This document shows positions 28,269 to 36,820 of a DNA stretch of 64,000 bases, piece after piece. The notes under the pieces were generated by a model. The model did no database searches, had not been told where the DNA came from, and saw nothing but the letters and a program-made list of their open reading frames with translations. Location of the stretch: the NCBI GenBank assembly GCA_041687435.1, contig JAWLBX010000020.1:1-64000 (forward strand), given 5' to 3'. A program made the position numbers and the translations under genes. Source of the stretch: JACKII01 sp041687435 (GTDB lineage Bacteria > Pseudomonadota > Alphaproteobacteria > Bin95). Each line of letters begins with the position of its first letter. Position 1 is the first letter of the stretch.

Positions 28269-28871
28269 ATGACCAGAGCCGTACCCCCGATCGCGAATGC
28301 CACCCTGGCCGGCCTGCTGGGCCAGCTGGCGGCACACCATATGGAGACTTGGCGGCACAGCCTGCGGGTTGGGCGCTTGGCCTCTGTCCTGGCGGAGCAA
28401 GCAGGGCTTGCCGCGCCGGGCGGCAGCGGTCTTGCATTGGCTGCCAGCCTGCACGATATCGGCAAGCTGAACCTGCCCGCGGCCCTGCTCGGCAAGGCGG
28501 GCGGGTTGACGGTGGAAGAGCAGGCTCATCTGCGCCGGCACCCGGTCGAGGGCGCGGCGTTGCTGAGGGTGGTTGATGGTTCGGGCAAAGCCGTGGCGAT
28601 CGCACAAGGCCATCATGAACGTTGGGATGGGTCGGGCTATCCCCTCGGGCTGTGTGGCTCGGCCATTCCGCTGGCGGCGCGGTTGGTTAGTATTGTCGAT
28701 GTTTACGATGCACTTAGGGCGCCCAGGGCCTACAAGCCCGGCCGCCCGCACGCGGAGGTGATGGCGGAGATGTTCAGGATGCGAAACCAGTTCGACCCGA
28801 ACCTGATGACGGTATTCCAGGCCGCTGCAGAGGCGATGGATGCCGCCTATCGCGCGACGGACCGCTCATGA
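28269..28871 (+). CDS. Stand-alone HD-GYP domain protein
   Basis: Probable cyclic-di-GMP phosphodiesterase or related phosphohydrolase, only 200 residues. It has the metal-binding HDIGKL motif (about residues 62-67) and the HD-GYP signature HHERWDGSGYPLGL, followed by SIVDVYDALR. There is no receiver, PAS or other sensory domain, so it is a minimal catalytic unit. The stop overlaps the next gene by four bases, linking it in a three-gene run with a YGSN protein and an N-formylglutamate amidohydrolase. Divergent from ubiD. Confidence 0.85.
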   Translation: MTRAVPPIANATLAGLLGQLAAHHMETWRHSLRVGRLASVLAEQAGLAAPGGSGLALAASLHDIGKLNLPAALLGKAGGLTVEEQAHLRRHPVEGAALLRVVDGSGKAVAIAQGHHERWDGSGYPLGLCGSAIPLAARLVSIVDVYDALRAPRAYKPGRPHAEVMAEMFRMRNQFDPNLMTVFQAAAEAMDAAYRATDRS

Positions 28872-29608
28872 CCGGTGTCGATCCCTGGCCGGATGCGGTG
28901 GCGCGAGCGCTGGACTACCCTTATGCCGCGCCGCCCGGCTCGTTTCTGTTCCGCGACGGGCGGGAATCGCCCTACGAACCGCCGGGACGCGATGCGCATG
29001 GCGTGCGCGTGCCGGTCATCGGCTATGGCTCCAACCGCGCCGCGGCCGCGTTGGCCCGCAAGTATCCGGGTGAGGCCCGCATTCCGGTGGAAGCCGCCTG
29101 GCTCGATGGCTTCGACGTCGTCTATGCGGCGCGAATTGCCGGCTATGGTGCGGTGCCGGCTACGCTGGCGTCTTGCCCCGGCTGCCGGGTTGCGGTCAAG
29201 GTTGTATGGTTGGCGCTGGACCAGCTTCCGGCGATGCATGTGAGCGAGAGTATCGGCGTTGGCTATGATTTCGGCGTGCTGGAAGCGCCAATCCATTGCG
29301 AGCATAGCGGCTTCCTGCCGCGCGCGCTGGTTTATATCGCCATCGGTGGCTCGTTCGCACCGGTGGGCGAGCCGCTGGCGCTGCATGGTCTGGAAGCGGA
29401 GCGCCGGCGCTGGCAGACGGCACAGCAACGGATGGTTCAGGAGCATATGCGCAAGGCGCTTGCCCCGGATACCCCGCTGGAAACCTTCCTTTCCGCCCAT
29501 ATAACCGATCCCGCACTGCGTCTGGAGCGGGCGGCATGGCTGGCCAAGTCCGCGCTGCCATGGCAGGAAAGGCGCTTCCGTCCGTTGCGCGCCGAGGACC
29601 CGTTATGA
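28868..29608 (+). CDS. Conserved hypothetical protein with YGSN motif
   Basis: A 246-residue soluble protein that I do not recognise with certainty. It contains PVIGYGSNRAAAALARKY (about 49-66), a YGSN motif like that at the start of gamma-glutamylcyclotransferase-fold proteins, and later cysteine-bearing SCPGCRV and APIHCEHSGFLPRALVY stretches. A GGCT-like fold is therefore possible but unproven. It overlaps the HD-GYP gene and the downstream amidohydrolase gene by four bases each, so all three are probably translated as a unit. The catalytic glutamate of true cyclotransferases could not be placed. Confidence 0.6.
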   Translation: MTGVDPWPDAVARALDYPYAAPPGSFLFRDGRESPYEPPGRDAHGVRVPVIGYGSNRAAAALARKYPGEARIPVEAAWLDGFDVVYAARIAGYGAVPATLASCPGCRVAVKVVWLALDQLPAMHVSESIGVGYDFGVLEAPIHCEHSGFLPRALVYIAIGGSFAPVGEPLALHGLEAERRRWQTAQQRMVQEHMRKALAPDTPLETFLSAHITDPALRLERAAWLAKSALPWQERRFRPLRAEDPL

Positions 29609-30393
29609 ATCGTGCTGCCTTGCTTGGCCCTGCCGATCCCCCGCCCTTTGATCTGATCAACCCGCGCTCACCTGTGCCGCTGCTTTTTGTCTGCGAACAT
29701 GCCGGGCATCAGGTGCCGGCGGCGCTGGAGGGCCTCGGCATCAGCGAGGCGGACCTGCTGGATCATATCGGCTGGGACATCGGCGCGGCGGCGGTAACGC
29801 GGCGGCTGGCGGCGATATTCGGCGCGCCGGCGGTGCTGGCAACCTATTCGCGGTTGGTGATTGACGCGAACCGCCCCTTGGCGCTGCTGGACTCGATCCC
29901 GGAGGTAAGCGACGCGCGTCCCATCCCGGCAAATGTCGGGCTGGATGCAGCGGCCAGGCGGGCGCGACAAGAGGCTTGTTTTTGGCCTCTCCACCGCGCC
30001 GTTGCCGCGCAGCGCCGCCGCCTGTGCGAGGCGGCGGCGGATGGCTTCCCGCCGGTGGTGGTGTTCATCCACAGCTTCACGCCGGCCATGGCCGATGGCA
30101 CGCCCCGGCCCTGGGAAGTGGGCATTCTTTGGGACCGCGACGAGCGGCTGGCCGCGCCATTGCTTCACTTCCTTGGCAAGACACTTGGCGAGAAGGTCGG
30201 CGACAACCAGCCTTATACCGGGCGTGACAGCACCGGCTTCAGCGCCCAGGTGCACGGCGCCGATCCGGGCCTGCCGCATGTCATGATTGAGCTGCGCAAC
30301 GATCTGTTGCGCGACGAGGCTGGCATCAACCTCTGGACCGCCCGCCTTGCGACAGCGCTCCGGGCCTGCCCGGACGTGGCGCGGGCGCTTTGA
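29605..30393 (+). CDS. N-formylglutamate amidohydrolase-like protein
   Basis: A 262-residue N-formylglutamate amidohydrolase (HutG-like) family protein. It has the opening motif LLFVCEHAGHQVP, a metal-site-like HIGWDIGA segment, and IHSFTPAMADGTPRP, which fit the family. Members hydrolyse N-formylglutamate in histidine breakdown or related N-formyl or N-acyl amino acids; no other hut gene is nearby, so the substrate is uncertain. The ATG at 29605 overlaps the preceding stop by four bases. Convergent with the TauD-type gene, 12 bp away. Confidence 0.85.
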   Translation: MNRAALLGPADPPPFDLINPRSPVPLLFVCEHAGHQVPAALEGLGISEADLLDHIGWDIGAAAVTRRLAAIFGAPAVLATYSRLVIDANRPLALLDSIPEVSDARPIPANVGLDAAARRARQEACFWPLHRAVAAQRRRLCEAAADGFPPVVVFIHSFTPAMADGTPRPWEVGILWDRDERLAAPLLHFLGKTLGEKVGDNQPYTGRDSTGFSAQVHGADPGLPHVMIELRNDLLRDEAGINLWTARLATALRACPDVARAL

Positions 30394-30405
30394 GTTCGCC
30401 CGGCG

Positions 30406-31272
30406 TCACGCCGCGATTACTGGACCGTCGCCGACAATGGTGGTGCGGTGCATCACCCGGCGCTTGGTTGGATCGTAGGGCAGGATGCGGTGCATGGTGG
30501 CGCGGTTGTCCCACATGACCACGTCGTCCCTTGCCCAGGTGTGCTCGTAGACAAAGCGCGGCTCGCTGGCGATTTCGTAAAGTTCGTCCAGCAGTTTTCG
30601 CGATTCCGCATCGTCCATGCCCTCGATCTTTTTATTATAAATCGGGCTTATGTAGAGAGACTTGCGGCCACTCGCCGGATGCACCCGCACCATTGGCTGC
30701 CAGACGGGTGGCATCGCCGCCAGTTCCTCCGCCGTCGGCTTGCGCCCGCCGGAGACGACGGAGAGATAGGCGAAATCGTGCAGGCAGCGCCGGCCCTCGA
30801 CCTTCCGTTTCAGGGCCGCAGGCAGCGCCTCGTAGACTGCCTCCATGTTGGTGAAACAGGTCTGGCCGCCCTCGTCCACGACCTCCACCCCGTGCAGGAT
30901 CGACCCCATGGCCGGGTTCTGGCGGAAGCTCGAATCCGTGTGCCAGATCTTGGTGGCGAGCAGTTGCTTCATGGTCAGGTCGGTCGGCGGGCGGATGTTG
31001 CCGTCGTCATCGACGTTGGAGACCTTGAAGATGGCCGGGTTCGCCCGGTCCTTGATGATGCCCTGGTGGTGTTCCTCCAATTCGCCGAAATGGCGACTGA
31101 AGGCGGCGTGCTCGTCGTCGCTGATGGGCTGTTTGTGCAGCACGAGCACCTTGTATGCAATCCAGGCCTCGCGGAGTTGCCGTGCCGTGCTGGCATCCAG
31201 CGGCGCGCGCATGTTGAGGCCCTGCACCTGCGCGCCGATGCTGGGGGTGAGCGGTCGGAAAGACAGGCCCAT
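30406..31272 (-). CDS. TauD/TfdA-family 2-oxoglutarate-dependent dioxygenase
   Basis: Iron(II)/2-oxoglutarate dioxygenase of 288 residues. The HxD motif is in WHTDSSFRQNP, and the distal histidine with 2-oxoglutarate arginine lies in ATMHRILPYDPTKRRVMHRT. The N-terminus LTPSIGAQVQGLNMRAPLD matches the family. The start is ATG 31272, four bases after the upstream gene stop. Substrates in the family include taurine, 2,4-D and other small acids; the sequence alone does not tell. It is translated with the upstream bicupin gene. Confidence 0.85.
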   Translation of the reverse strand: MGLSFRPLTPSIGAQVQGLNMRAPLDASTARQLREAWIAYKVLVLHKQPISDDEHAAFSRHFGELEEHHQGIIKDRANPAIFKVSNVDDDGNIRPPTDLTMKQLLATKIWHTDSSFRQNPAMGSILHGVEVVDEGGQTCFTNMEAVYEALPAALKRKVEGRRCLHDFAYLSVVSGGRKPTAEELAAMPPVWQPMVRVHPASGRKSLYISPIYNKKIEGMDDAESRKLLDELYEIASEPRFVYEHTWARDDVVMWDNRATMHRILPYDPTKRRVMHRTTIVGDGPVIAA

Positions 31273-31276
31273 CGCC

Positions 31277-32239
31277 TTACATCCCCGTTTCGGTTTCGAT
31301 AAACTCGAAGCCCATGGTGCGGCCGTGATAGTAAAGACCACCATCCTGAATGATCAGAAACATGGCCCGCTCGTCGCCATGGTTGGAATGGCTGTGCACG
31401 CTGACCGGCGGCGTGATGGTCGTGCACCAGGGCGACCAGTCCTTGCGCTTACCGTCGACGGTGGAAAAGCAGTTGCCGCCCTTGATCACCAGCGAGACCG
31501 CCACCGAGTTGTGCCGGTGCGGCCGCTGGGTGACGCCGGGCGGCAGGTAGTTCATCGCCACGGTCAGGGTTGGCAGCGCATTGCGGCTTGCCTCGTTCGT
31601 GTCCGAGGAGAAGATCAGGGCCGAACCGGCCGCGCTTTCATCCCGGCCGACACTGTCAATAATGCCAATCTGCCGCTCGATCTCGGTGGCAGGGTAGTGC
31701 ACCACGCCGGTCGGCGCCTCGCCGGGTGCGGGTGCGCGCAGGTGTTCGAACGCCAGTTGCGGCTCGTTGGTGACGAGCCAAAGCACCGCATCGGCGCTGC
31801 CAGCGGTATAGCTGTTAGGCAGGCCGCCCGGCAGCACGAACAGATCGCCCGGTCCCCACTCTACCGTTTCTTCCCCGCAAACCAGCGAGCCCGACCCTTG
31901 GATGACGTAGCCCACCACGCCGGTGGCGTTGAAATCGGTTGTCAGCGTCTCGCCCGCCTTTACCTTGCCGTAATAGGCGAGGACGAAGGGGGATGTGGCC
32001 GGAAAGGGGCATTGCATCTGATCGGAGATGTCACAGGCGATCAGGCCCGTGGGTGTCTGTGAGGACAGAGCCCGCGTCGGCTCGTCGGTGAACGCCATAT
32101 CCGGAACCGGCGGCAGGATGACGTTGAACGCGTTGCCGGTGTTGAAGAATCGGGCGCGGGCTTGAGCCTCGTTCGCTGGCTGGGTCGCAGCCTGGGCTGG
32201 CAAGTCGCCGATGGACTGGGGAAGGGCGGTATCGGGCAC
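31277..32239 (-). CDS. Bicupin protein
   Basis: A 320-residue protein with two cupin folds, in the broad class that includes gentisate dioxygenases and related proteins. The first domain has GVVGYVIQGSGSLVCGEE but lacks obvious metal histidines. The second has GVTQRPHRHNSVAVSLVI, then VHSHSNHGD, which could bind iron. Its exact reaction is unknown. It is the first gene of a pair with a TauD-type dioxygenase, which suggests a common oxidative pathway. The upstream intergenic region is shared with the divergent PEP-CTERM gene. Confidence 0.7.
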   Translation of the reverse strand: MPDTALPQSIGDLPAQAATQPANEAQARARFFNTGNAFNVILPPVPDMAFTDEPTRALSSQTPTGLIACDISDQMQCPFPATSPFVLAYYGKVKAGETLTTDFNATGVVGYVIQGSGSLVCGEETVEWGPGDLFVLPGGLPNSYTAGSADAVLWLVTNEPQLAFEHLRAPAPGEAPTGVVHYPATEIERQIGIIDSVGRDESAAGSALIFSSDTNEASRNALPTLTVAMNYLPPGVTQRPHRHNSVAVSLVIKGGNCFSTVDGKRKDWSPWCTTITPPVSVHSHSNHGDERAMFLIIQDGGLYYHGRTMGFEFIETETGM

Positions 32240-32556
32240 CGGATAGGCACTCCTTTAGTCGTGCAAAACTGTGGCACGAACTGTCGCACTGACTCCACCG
32301 ATTGGCAAGTCGCGGGATTATGCCGGTATCACCGGGCCATGCTGTAGCATTTGTGAGTTCTTCTTTTTTCAAATGGTTCGTCATTTTTCAAGTCGGCGTT
32401 AAATTGATTTGGATCAAAAATCTTTACCATTTCCGCCGGCGCAAGTGATAGAAGACACCAATTCTGCAAAAAATGAGTCTTGAGTTTTTAGGCCAAATTT
32501 CCCATATCAACTTATAAGAAACGACACCCAATTAGCTCAATTTAGGAGAGAGCCCT
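32240..32556. promoter_or_regulatory. AT-rich divergent intergenic region
   Basis: A 317-bp stretch between the bicupin gene and the PEP-CTERM gene, clearly more AT-rich than the flanks. It holds an FNR-type box (32404-32417) and an AGGAGAG ribosome site (about 32543-32549) for the downstream gene. No RNA gene or coding remnant is seen. Confidence 0.6.
32404..32417. promoter_or_regulatory. FNR/FixK-type operator
   Basis: TTGAT-TTGG-ATCAA is a perfect match to the FNR/FixK consensus TTGAT-N4-ATCAA. It lies 139 bp before the ATG of the PEP-CTERM gene. Centred activation near -41.5 would place a start site around 32452, leaving a leader of about 105 bases. Confidence 0.65.
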
Positions 32557-33330
32557 ATGAATCATACCATTCATAGCCTGATTGCGGGCGTCAGCTTGGC
32601 TGCCGTCCTTTCGGTTTTGTCTGTTGGTTCTGCAAGCGCTATCGTGGTCGAAAAGTGCGCGGACGGTGCGTTTGGCGGCGGCGGTTTGGCCTGTGTGGTC
32701 GAAAAGAACGATGTTTTTACTGGCCTGGATGAACTGGTGTCCGCGGCCGGTGAACTCAAGGCCAAAGGCAATGATAAAGAGTACGAGGTCGAAGCAGCAC
32801 TCAACCATATCTTTGGCAAATTTGTCGATATCACGCCAGTGAAGACGGATATCGACCGGCTGTCGGTTGGTGACTTTACCATTGTGCCGGAAGGCCGCGA
32901 CTCTAGGGACAAGGGCAAAATCATTGCCCGCGGCGCACGCGTTGGCCATTCCGATGACCGCGGCAACGGTAGCGATAAGTTCGATGACCTCGCCACGTTC
33001 GACTGGAATTATGCGGGCGATGCCGCCCTGGCATTCCTGACGGTCAAGGCAGGTGCGAGCTTCGCGATCATAGACATTACAGGCATGGCCTATGGCACTG
33101 CCACGACCGAAAACCTGCTGGTTAACCACCGCGGTTCGGCTCGGGATGTTTCGCATATCGGGTTCTGGGCAATGGCGACATCGCCTGCTGGTCCTGAGGT
33201 TCCCGGCGGCCCGGGTGGCGCGGGCGGTCCGAACCCGACCGCCACGACCGAACCCTCGGTTCTTGCCCTCGGTGCCGTGGGGCTGGCTGGCTCGCTCTGG
33301 ATTCTGGGCCGGCGGCACCACCCGGCCTGA
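32557..33330 (+). CDS. Secreted protein with PEP-CTERM-like sorting signal
   Basis: A 257-residue exported protein. The signal peptide runs to about residue 28, ending SVGSASA. The C-terminus has the PEP-CTERM layout: a proline/glycine-rich stretch, TEPSVLALGAVGLAGSLWIL as hydrophobic helix with a PEP-like TEPS start, then basic GRRHHPA. Such proteins are anchored or processed by an exosortase, usually in species that make exopolysaccharide. The body between the ends has no recognised domain. An FNR-type box lies upstream, and a strong terminator downstream makes it a single-gene unit. No exosortase gene is in the window. Confidence 0.75.
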   Translation: MNHTIHSLIAGVSLAAVLSVLSVGSASAIVVEKCADGAFGGGGLACVVEKNDVFTGLDELVSAAGELKAKGNDKEYEVEAALNHIFGKFVDITPVKTDIDRLSVGDFTIVPEGRDSRDKGKIIARGARVGHSDDRGNGSDKFDDLATFDWNYAGDAALAFLTVKAGASFAIIDITGMAYGTATTENLLVNHRGSARDVSHIGFWAMATSPAGPEVPGGPGGAGGPNPTATTEPSVLALGAVGLAGSLWILGRRHHPA

Positions 33331-33366
33331 CCGGGGAAACCGGTCCAGACGGTTCGATTTGCCGAA

Positions 33367-33395
33367 GGGGAGCGCTTGGCGCTCCCCTCGATTTT
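33367..33395 (+). terminator. Rho-independent terminator of the PEP-CTERM gene
   Basis: A 9-bp perfect stem (33367-33375 with 33379-33387), TTG loop, and TCGATTTT tail form a strong intrinsic terminator about 40 bp after the stop codon. Confidence 0.85.
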
Positions 33396-33478
33396 CATTG
33401 GCAACGGTGTGCGGAAAATGCGACCGCTCTGCCGTTGCCAAACCGCTCGCGGGCGGTTAAAGACACCGTTGGAACAGG

Positions 33479-33554
<76 letters not shown>

Positions 33555-33574
33555 GTTCTTCGCTGTCCGACCCT

Positions 33575-33614
33575 GAGACATAGGTAATAGAACGTACCTA
33601 AGACATGGGTGACA
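33575..33614 (-). mobile_element. Possible IS481-type terminal remnant
   Basis: On the minus strand the segment starts TGTCACCCATGTCTTAGGTA and contains an imperfect direct repeat (33575-33587 and 33600-33612 on the plus strand, 25 bp apart). The TGT start and the repeat resemble ends of IS481-family elements, from memory of such elements. No transposase is linked, so it would be a solo end left beside tRNA-Thr. Confidence 0.3.
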
Positions 33615-33711
33615 ACCGCGTGCCAATGGCCGGAGTCGGTCATGCCGCGGCTAGGTTCTTGTGGCAAAACCCGCCTTGGTACCAATACCGGAACGGCGAC
33701 CGCTTGGCGGG

Positions 33712-35436
33712 CTACGCTGTTTTTTCCACGATCAGCCCCAATTCCGCGATCATGGCGTCGCGCATGATGAATTTCTGCGGCTTGCCCGTTACGGTCATCG
33801 GTAACTCGGCCACGAACCGCACATACCGCGGGATTTTGTAGTGGGCGATCTGGCCACGGCAGAAGGTCTTTATGCCCTCCTCCGTCAGGCTTTCGCCCGC
33901 TTTCAGGACAATCCACGCGGCTACTTCCTCCCCCATGTGCGGATCGGGCACGCCGAACACCTGGACTTCCTGAATGGACGGGTGCCGGAACAGGTATTCC
34001 TCCACCTCCCGCGGATAGACGTTTTCGCCGCCGCGGATCACCATGTCCTTCACCCGGCCGGTGATGTTGCAATAGCCCTCTTCATCGATCACCGCGAGGT
34101 CGCCGGAATGCATCCAGCCGTCCCGGTCGATGCTGTCCGCGGTTTTCTCCGGCTCATCCCAATAGCCTTTCATCACGCTGTAGCCGCGGGTGCATAACTC
34201 ACCCTGCACGCCGGGCGGGACGGTATTGCCGGTTTCGTCGATGATCTTGCATTCTACATGCGGGTGGATGCGGCCGACGGTGGAAACGGCGCGTTCCAGT
34301 GGGTCGCTGGGCGAGGTCTGGAAGGAAACCGGGCTGGTTTCGGTCATGCCATAGGCGATGGTGACCTCGCGCAGGTTCATCTCGCTCACGCAGCGCTTCA
34401 TCACCTCGATCGGGCAGGGCGCGCCGGCCATGACGCCGGTGCGGAGGCTGGACAGGTCGAAACTCTTCAATTCGGGGTGGCCAAGCATGCCGACGAACAT
34501 GGTGGGCACGCCATAGAGCGCGGTGCATTTTTCCGCAGCCAGCGCGCGCAGCGTGAGATCGGGGTCGAAGCCTTCTGAGGCAAAAACCATCGTGGCCCCG
34601 GTTGAGACGCAGCCGAGCGTCCCCATCACCATGCCGAAGCAATGATACAATGGCACCGGAATGCATAACCGGTCGTGCTCGGTAAAATTCTGTGCGCCAA
34701 CGGTAAAGCGGCCGTTGTTCAGAATGTTCACATGGGTCAACGTCGCGCCCTTCGGCGCGCCCGTAGTGCCGGATGTGAATTGCAGATTGATAGGATCGTC
34801 CGGGTTTAATGTTGCCGTGATCGCATCCAGCACGTCAGCCGGCGTATCGCGGCCGCTTTCGACGACCGCATCGAAGTTCAGCATGCCGGGCGTTGGCTCG
34901 GTGCCGACGCGGATCACCGTTTGCAAATGCGGCAGTTTCTCCGCCTGCAGCCTGCCCGGTGCGCGGGTTTCCAGTTCCGGCGCCAGTGTTTGCAGCATGC
35001 CCAGATAATCGCTGCTCTTGAAACTGGCCGCCGTCACCAGCGCCTTGGCCGCCACCTTGTTCAGCACATACTCGACTTCGGCCAGGCGGTAGGCCGGGTT
35101 GATCGTCACCAGTACGATGCCGACGCGTGCGGTGGCGTATTGGGTCAATAGCCATTCGTAGCGGTTCGGCGACCAGATGCCCAGGCGGTCGCCTCTTTCC
35201 AGGCCAAGCTTGAGGAGGCCGGCGGCCAGCGCATCCACCTGCCGGTCGAACTCGCCCCAGGTCCAGCGCACACCCTGCTGGCAGAACACTGCGGCCTCCC
35301 GGTCCGTGTGAGCCGCCACCGTGCGCTTGAGGGCGACCGGGATCGGCTCCCGCCAGAGCGGAACGCCCGTATCGCCGATGACGTGGGCCAGGCCGTTGCG
35401 GGCGGTCGGGTCGTGGGGCAGGGCAGGGGCGTTCAT
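33712..35436 (-). CDS. Acyl-CoA synthetase (AMP-binding, FadD-like)
   Basis: Adenylate-forming ligase of 574 residues that activates a carboxylic acid to its CoA thioester. The AMP-binding P-loop is FTSGTTGAPKGATLTH, followed by YGMTETSPVSF (motif A5) and DGWMHSGDLAVIDEEGY. The catalytic lysine is in TVTGKPQKF near the C-terminus. It most resembles medium/long-chain fatty-acid or 3-oxo-acid CoA ligases, but the acid is not determined. It begins a minus-strand accessory run but is separated from the VOC gene by about 100 bp. The gene ends 157 bp from the tRNA-Thr. Confidence 0.9.
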   Translation of the reverse strand: MNAPALPHDPTARNGLAHVIGDTGVPLWREPIPVALKRTVAAHTDREAAVFCQQGVRWTWGEFDRQVDALAAGLLKLGLERGDRLGIWSPNRYEWLLTQYATARVGIVLVTINPAYRLAEVEYVLNKVAAKALVTAASFKSSDYLGMLQTLAPELETRAPGRLQAEKLPHLQTVIRVGTEPTPGMLNFDAVVESGRDTPADVLDAITATLNPDDPINLQFTSGTTGAPKGATLTHVNILNNGRFTVGAQNFTEHDRLCIPVPLYHCFGMVMGTLGCVSTGATMVFASEGFDPDLTLRALAAEKCTALYGVPTMFVGMLGHPELKSFDLSSLRTGVMAGAPCPIEVMKRCVSEMNLREVTIAYGMTETSPVSFQTSPSDPLERAVSTVGRIHPHVECKIIDETGNTVPPGVQGELCTRGYSVMKGYWDEPEKTADSIDRDGWMHSGDLAVIDEEGYCNITGRVKDMVIRGGENVYPREVEEYLFRHPSIQEVQVFGVPDPHMGEEVAAWIVLKAGESLTEEGIKTFCRGQIAHYKIPRYVRFVAELPMTVTGKPQKFIMRDAMIAELGLIVEKTA

Positions 35437-35540
35437 CGGGCGTTTACCTCAAACTGTTATGTGTCCCGGATTGGCCACGGGATCGCTGAGGGAATCTCAC
35501 TCCGAAATTGATGCCGGATCAACCCCGCGGACAGAGCGCG

Positions 35541-36026
35541 TCATAAACTTTGCGGCGGGTTCTGGTCCCAGTTCGGGTCGTCGGACGGGTTCAGCGGCCC
35601 GTCCTCACCCGCCAGCAAGCCCTTGCCCGGCAGGTAGTTGATCTCCAGCCGGATGCCGTCCGGATCCTCGAACACGATATAGTAATAGCCGGGCGCCCAA
35701 TCGCCTTCGATGGGGCCACGGTCGATATGGGCACCCATCGCCTGCAATTTGCGATAGAGCGCGTCCACATCCTCGCGCAAGCGGGCGCGGAAGCAAAGAT
35801 GGTGCAAGCCGACGCGGTTTTGCACAAACCTCTCCCCCTCATGCTCCGGCGCACAGCGCTGAATGCCCAACGCGGTTCGTGCGCCGACATGATAGACGAA
35901 ATTGTTGCCGTCATAGACTTTCGTCATGCCGAGAAACGGCAGCAGTTCGCAGTAGAATTCGCGGGATTTCTCGAACTGGCTCACGGTCAGGATGACGTGA
36001 GCCATGCCATTGATGGTGATGGACAT
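35541..36026 (-). CDS. VOC-superfamily (glyoxalase/bleomycin resistance/dioxygenase) protein
   Basis: A 161-residue vicinal-oxygen-chelate protein with paired beta-alpha-beta modules: AHVILTVSQFEKSREFYCEL in the first and LHHLCFRARLREDVDALYRK in the second. Possible metal ligands are His10, His74 and Glu in FEDPDGIRLEINYL. Members include glyoxalases, extradiol dioxygenases and epimerases; substrate cannot be inferred. It lies between an acyl-CoA synthetase gene and a GST gene on the same strand, which would suit a small catabolic cluster. Confidence 0.8.
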   Translation of the reverse strand: MSITINGMAHVILTVSQFEKSREFYCELLPFLGMTKVYDGNNFVYHVGARTALGIQRCAPEHEGERFVQNRVGLHHLCFRARLREDVDALYRKLQAMGAHIDRGPIEGDWAPGYYYIVFEDPDGIRLEINYLPGKGLLAGEDGPLNPSDDPNWDQNPPQSL

Positions 36027-36077
36027 TGAGGGGAGATCGCTCGTGGATGGAATGACGGCGGAGCCAGGGGCGGGGCG

Positions 36078-36776
36078 TTAGGACTTCGCCTGATTTTGCG
36101 GCATCATGTTCTTGCGGGTTTCCGCGGTCCAGCCTTTGTTCGGTTTGCCGAATTCCTTGCCCACCTCATAGCCCCGGCGGAGGCCGGGCCGCGACTGGCA
36201 GAGCTTGTACCAGCGGTAGACGTTCGGGAACTGGCCTTGCAGGTCCACCTCCTGCCGTTTGTAGGTGATGACCCAGGGCCAGCAGGCGATATCCGCGATG
36301 GAGAAGTCGTCGACGATGTATTCCCGGCCTTCGAGGCGCTTATCCAGCACGCCGTAAAGCCGCAGCATTTCCGAATGGTAGCGTTCGATCGCGTAGGGGA
36401 TTTTTTCGGAGTGGTAGAGCTTGAAATGCCCCGCCTGGCCGATCATTGGGCCGAGCCCGCCCATCTGCCACATCAGCCATTCGTGCACCTGGGTACGCTT
36501 GCGCAGGTCTTCGGGGTAGAACATGCCGGTTTTGGTGCCGAGATAGAGCAGGATCGCGCCGGTCTCGAACACGCTGATCGGCTCGCCGCCGCCTGGCGGG
36601 TCGTGATCGATAATGGCCGGAATGCGGTTGTTTGGGCTGATCTTCAGGAATTCGGGGTCGAACTGCTCACCCTTGCCGATGTTGACGGGAAAGACGCGGT
36701 AGTCCAGCCCCATCTCCTCCAGCGCGATGGATAGCTTCCAGCCATTGGGCGTGGGCCAAAAATAGGCGTCGATCAT
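36078..36776 (-). CDS. Glutathione S-transferase / disulfide-bond oxidoreductase (YghU/YfcG-like)
   Basis: A 232-residue GST of the Nu class type. The start MIDAYFWPTPNGWKLSIALE and the later SPNNRIPAIIDHDPPGGGEP and ETGAILLYLGTK segments fit YfcG/YghU-like glutathione-disulfide oxidoreductases. The C-terminal helical domain includes DFSIADIACWPWV. The Thr/Asn in TPNGWK replaces a catalytic Tyr, as in this class. It follows the NHL-repeat gene by about 44 bp on the same strand. Confidence 0.88.
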   Translation of the reverse strand: MIDAYFWPTPNGWKLSIALEEMGLDYRVFPVNIGKGEQFDPEFLKISPNNRIPAIIDHDPPGGGEPISVFETGAILLYLGTKTGMFYPEDLRKRTQVHEWLMWQMGGLGPMIGQAGHFKLYHSEKIPYAIERYHSEMLRLYGVLDKRLEGREYIVDDFSIADIACWPWVITYKRQEVDLQGQFPNVYRWYKLCQSRPGLRRGYEVGKEFGKPNKGWTAETRKNMMPQNQAKS

Positions 36777-36820
36777 GGGTCATCCTCGCAGGGAACGGTT
36801 CGGTGCGGACGTTAGGGGGC

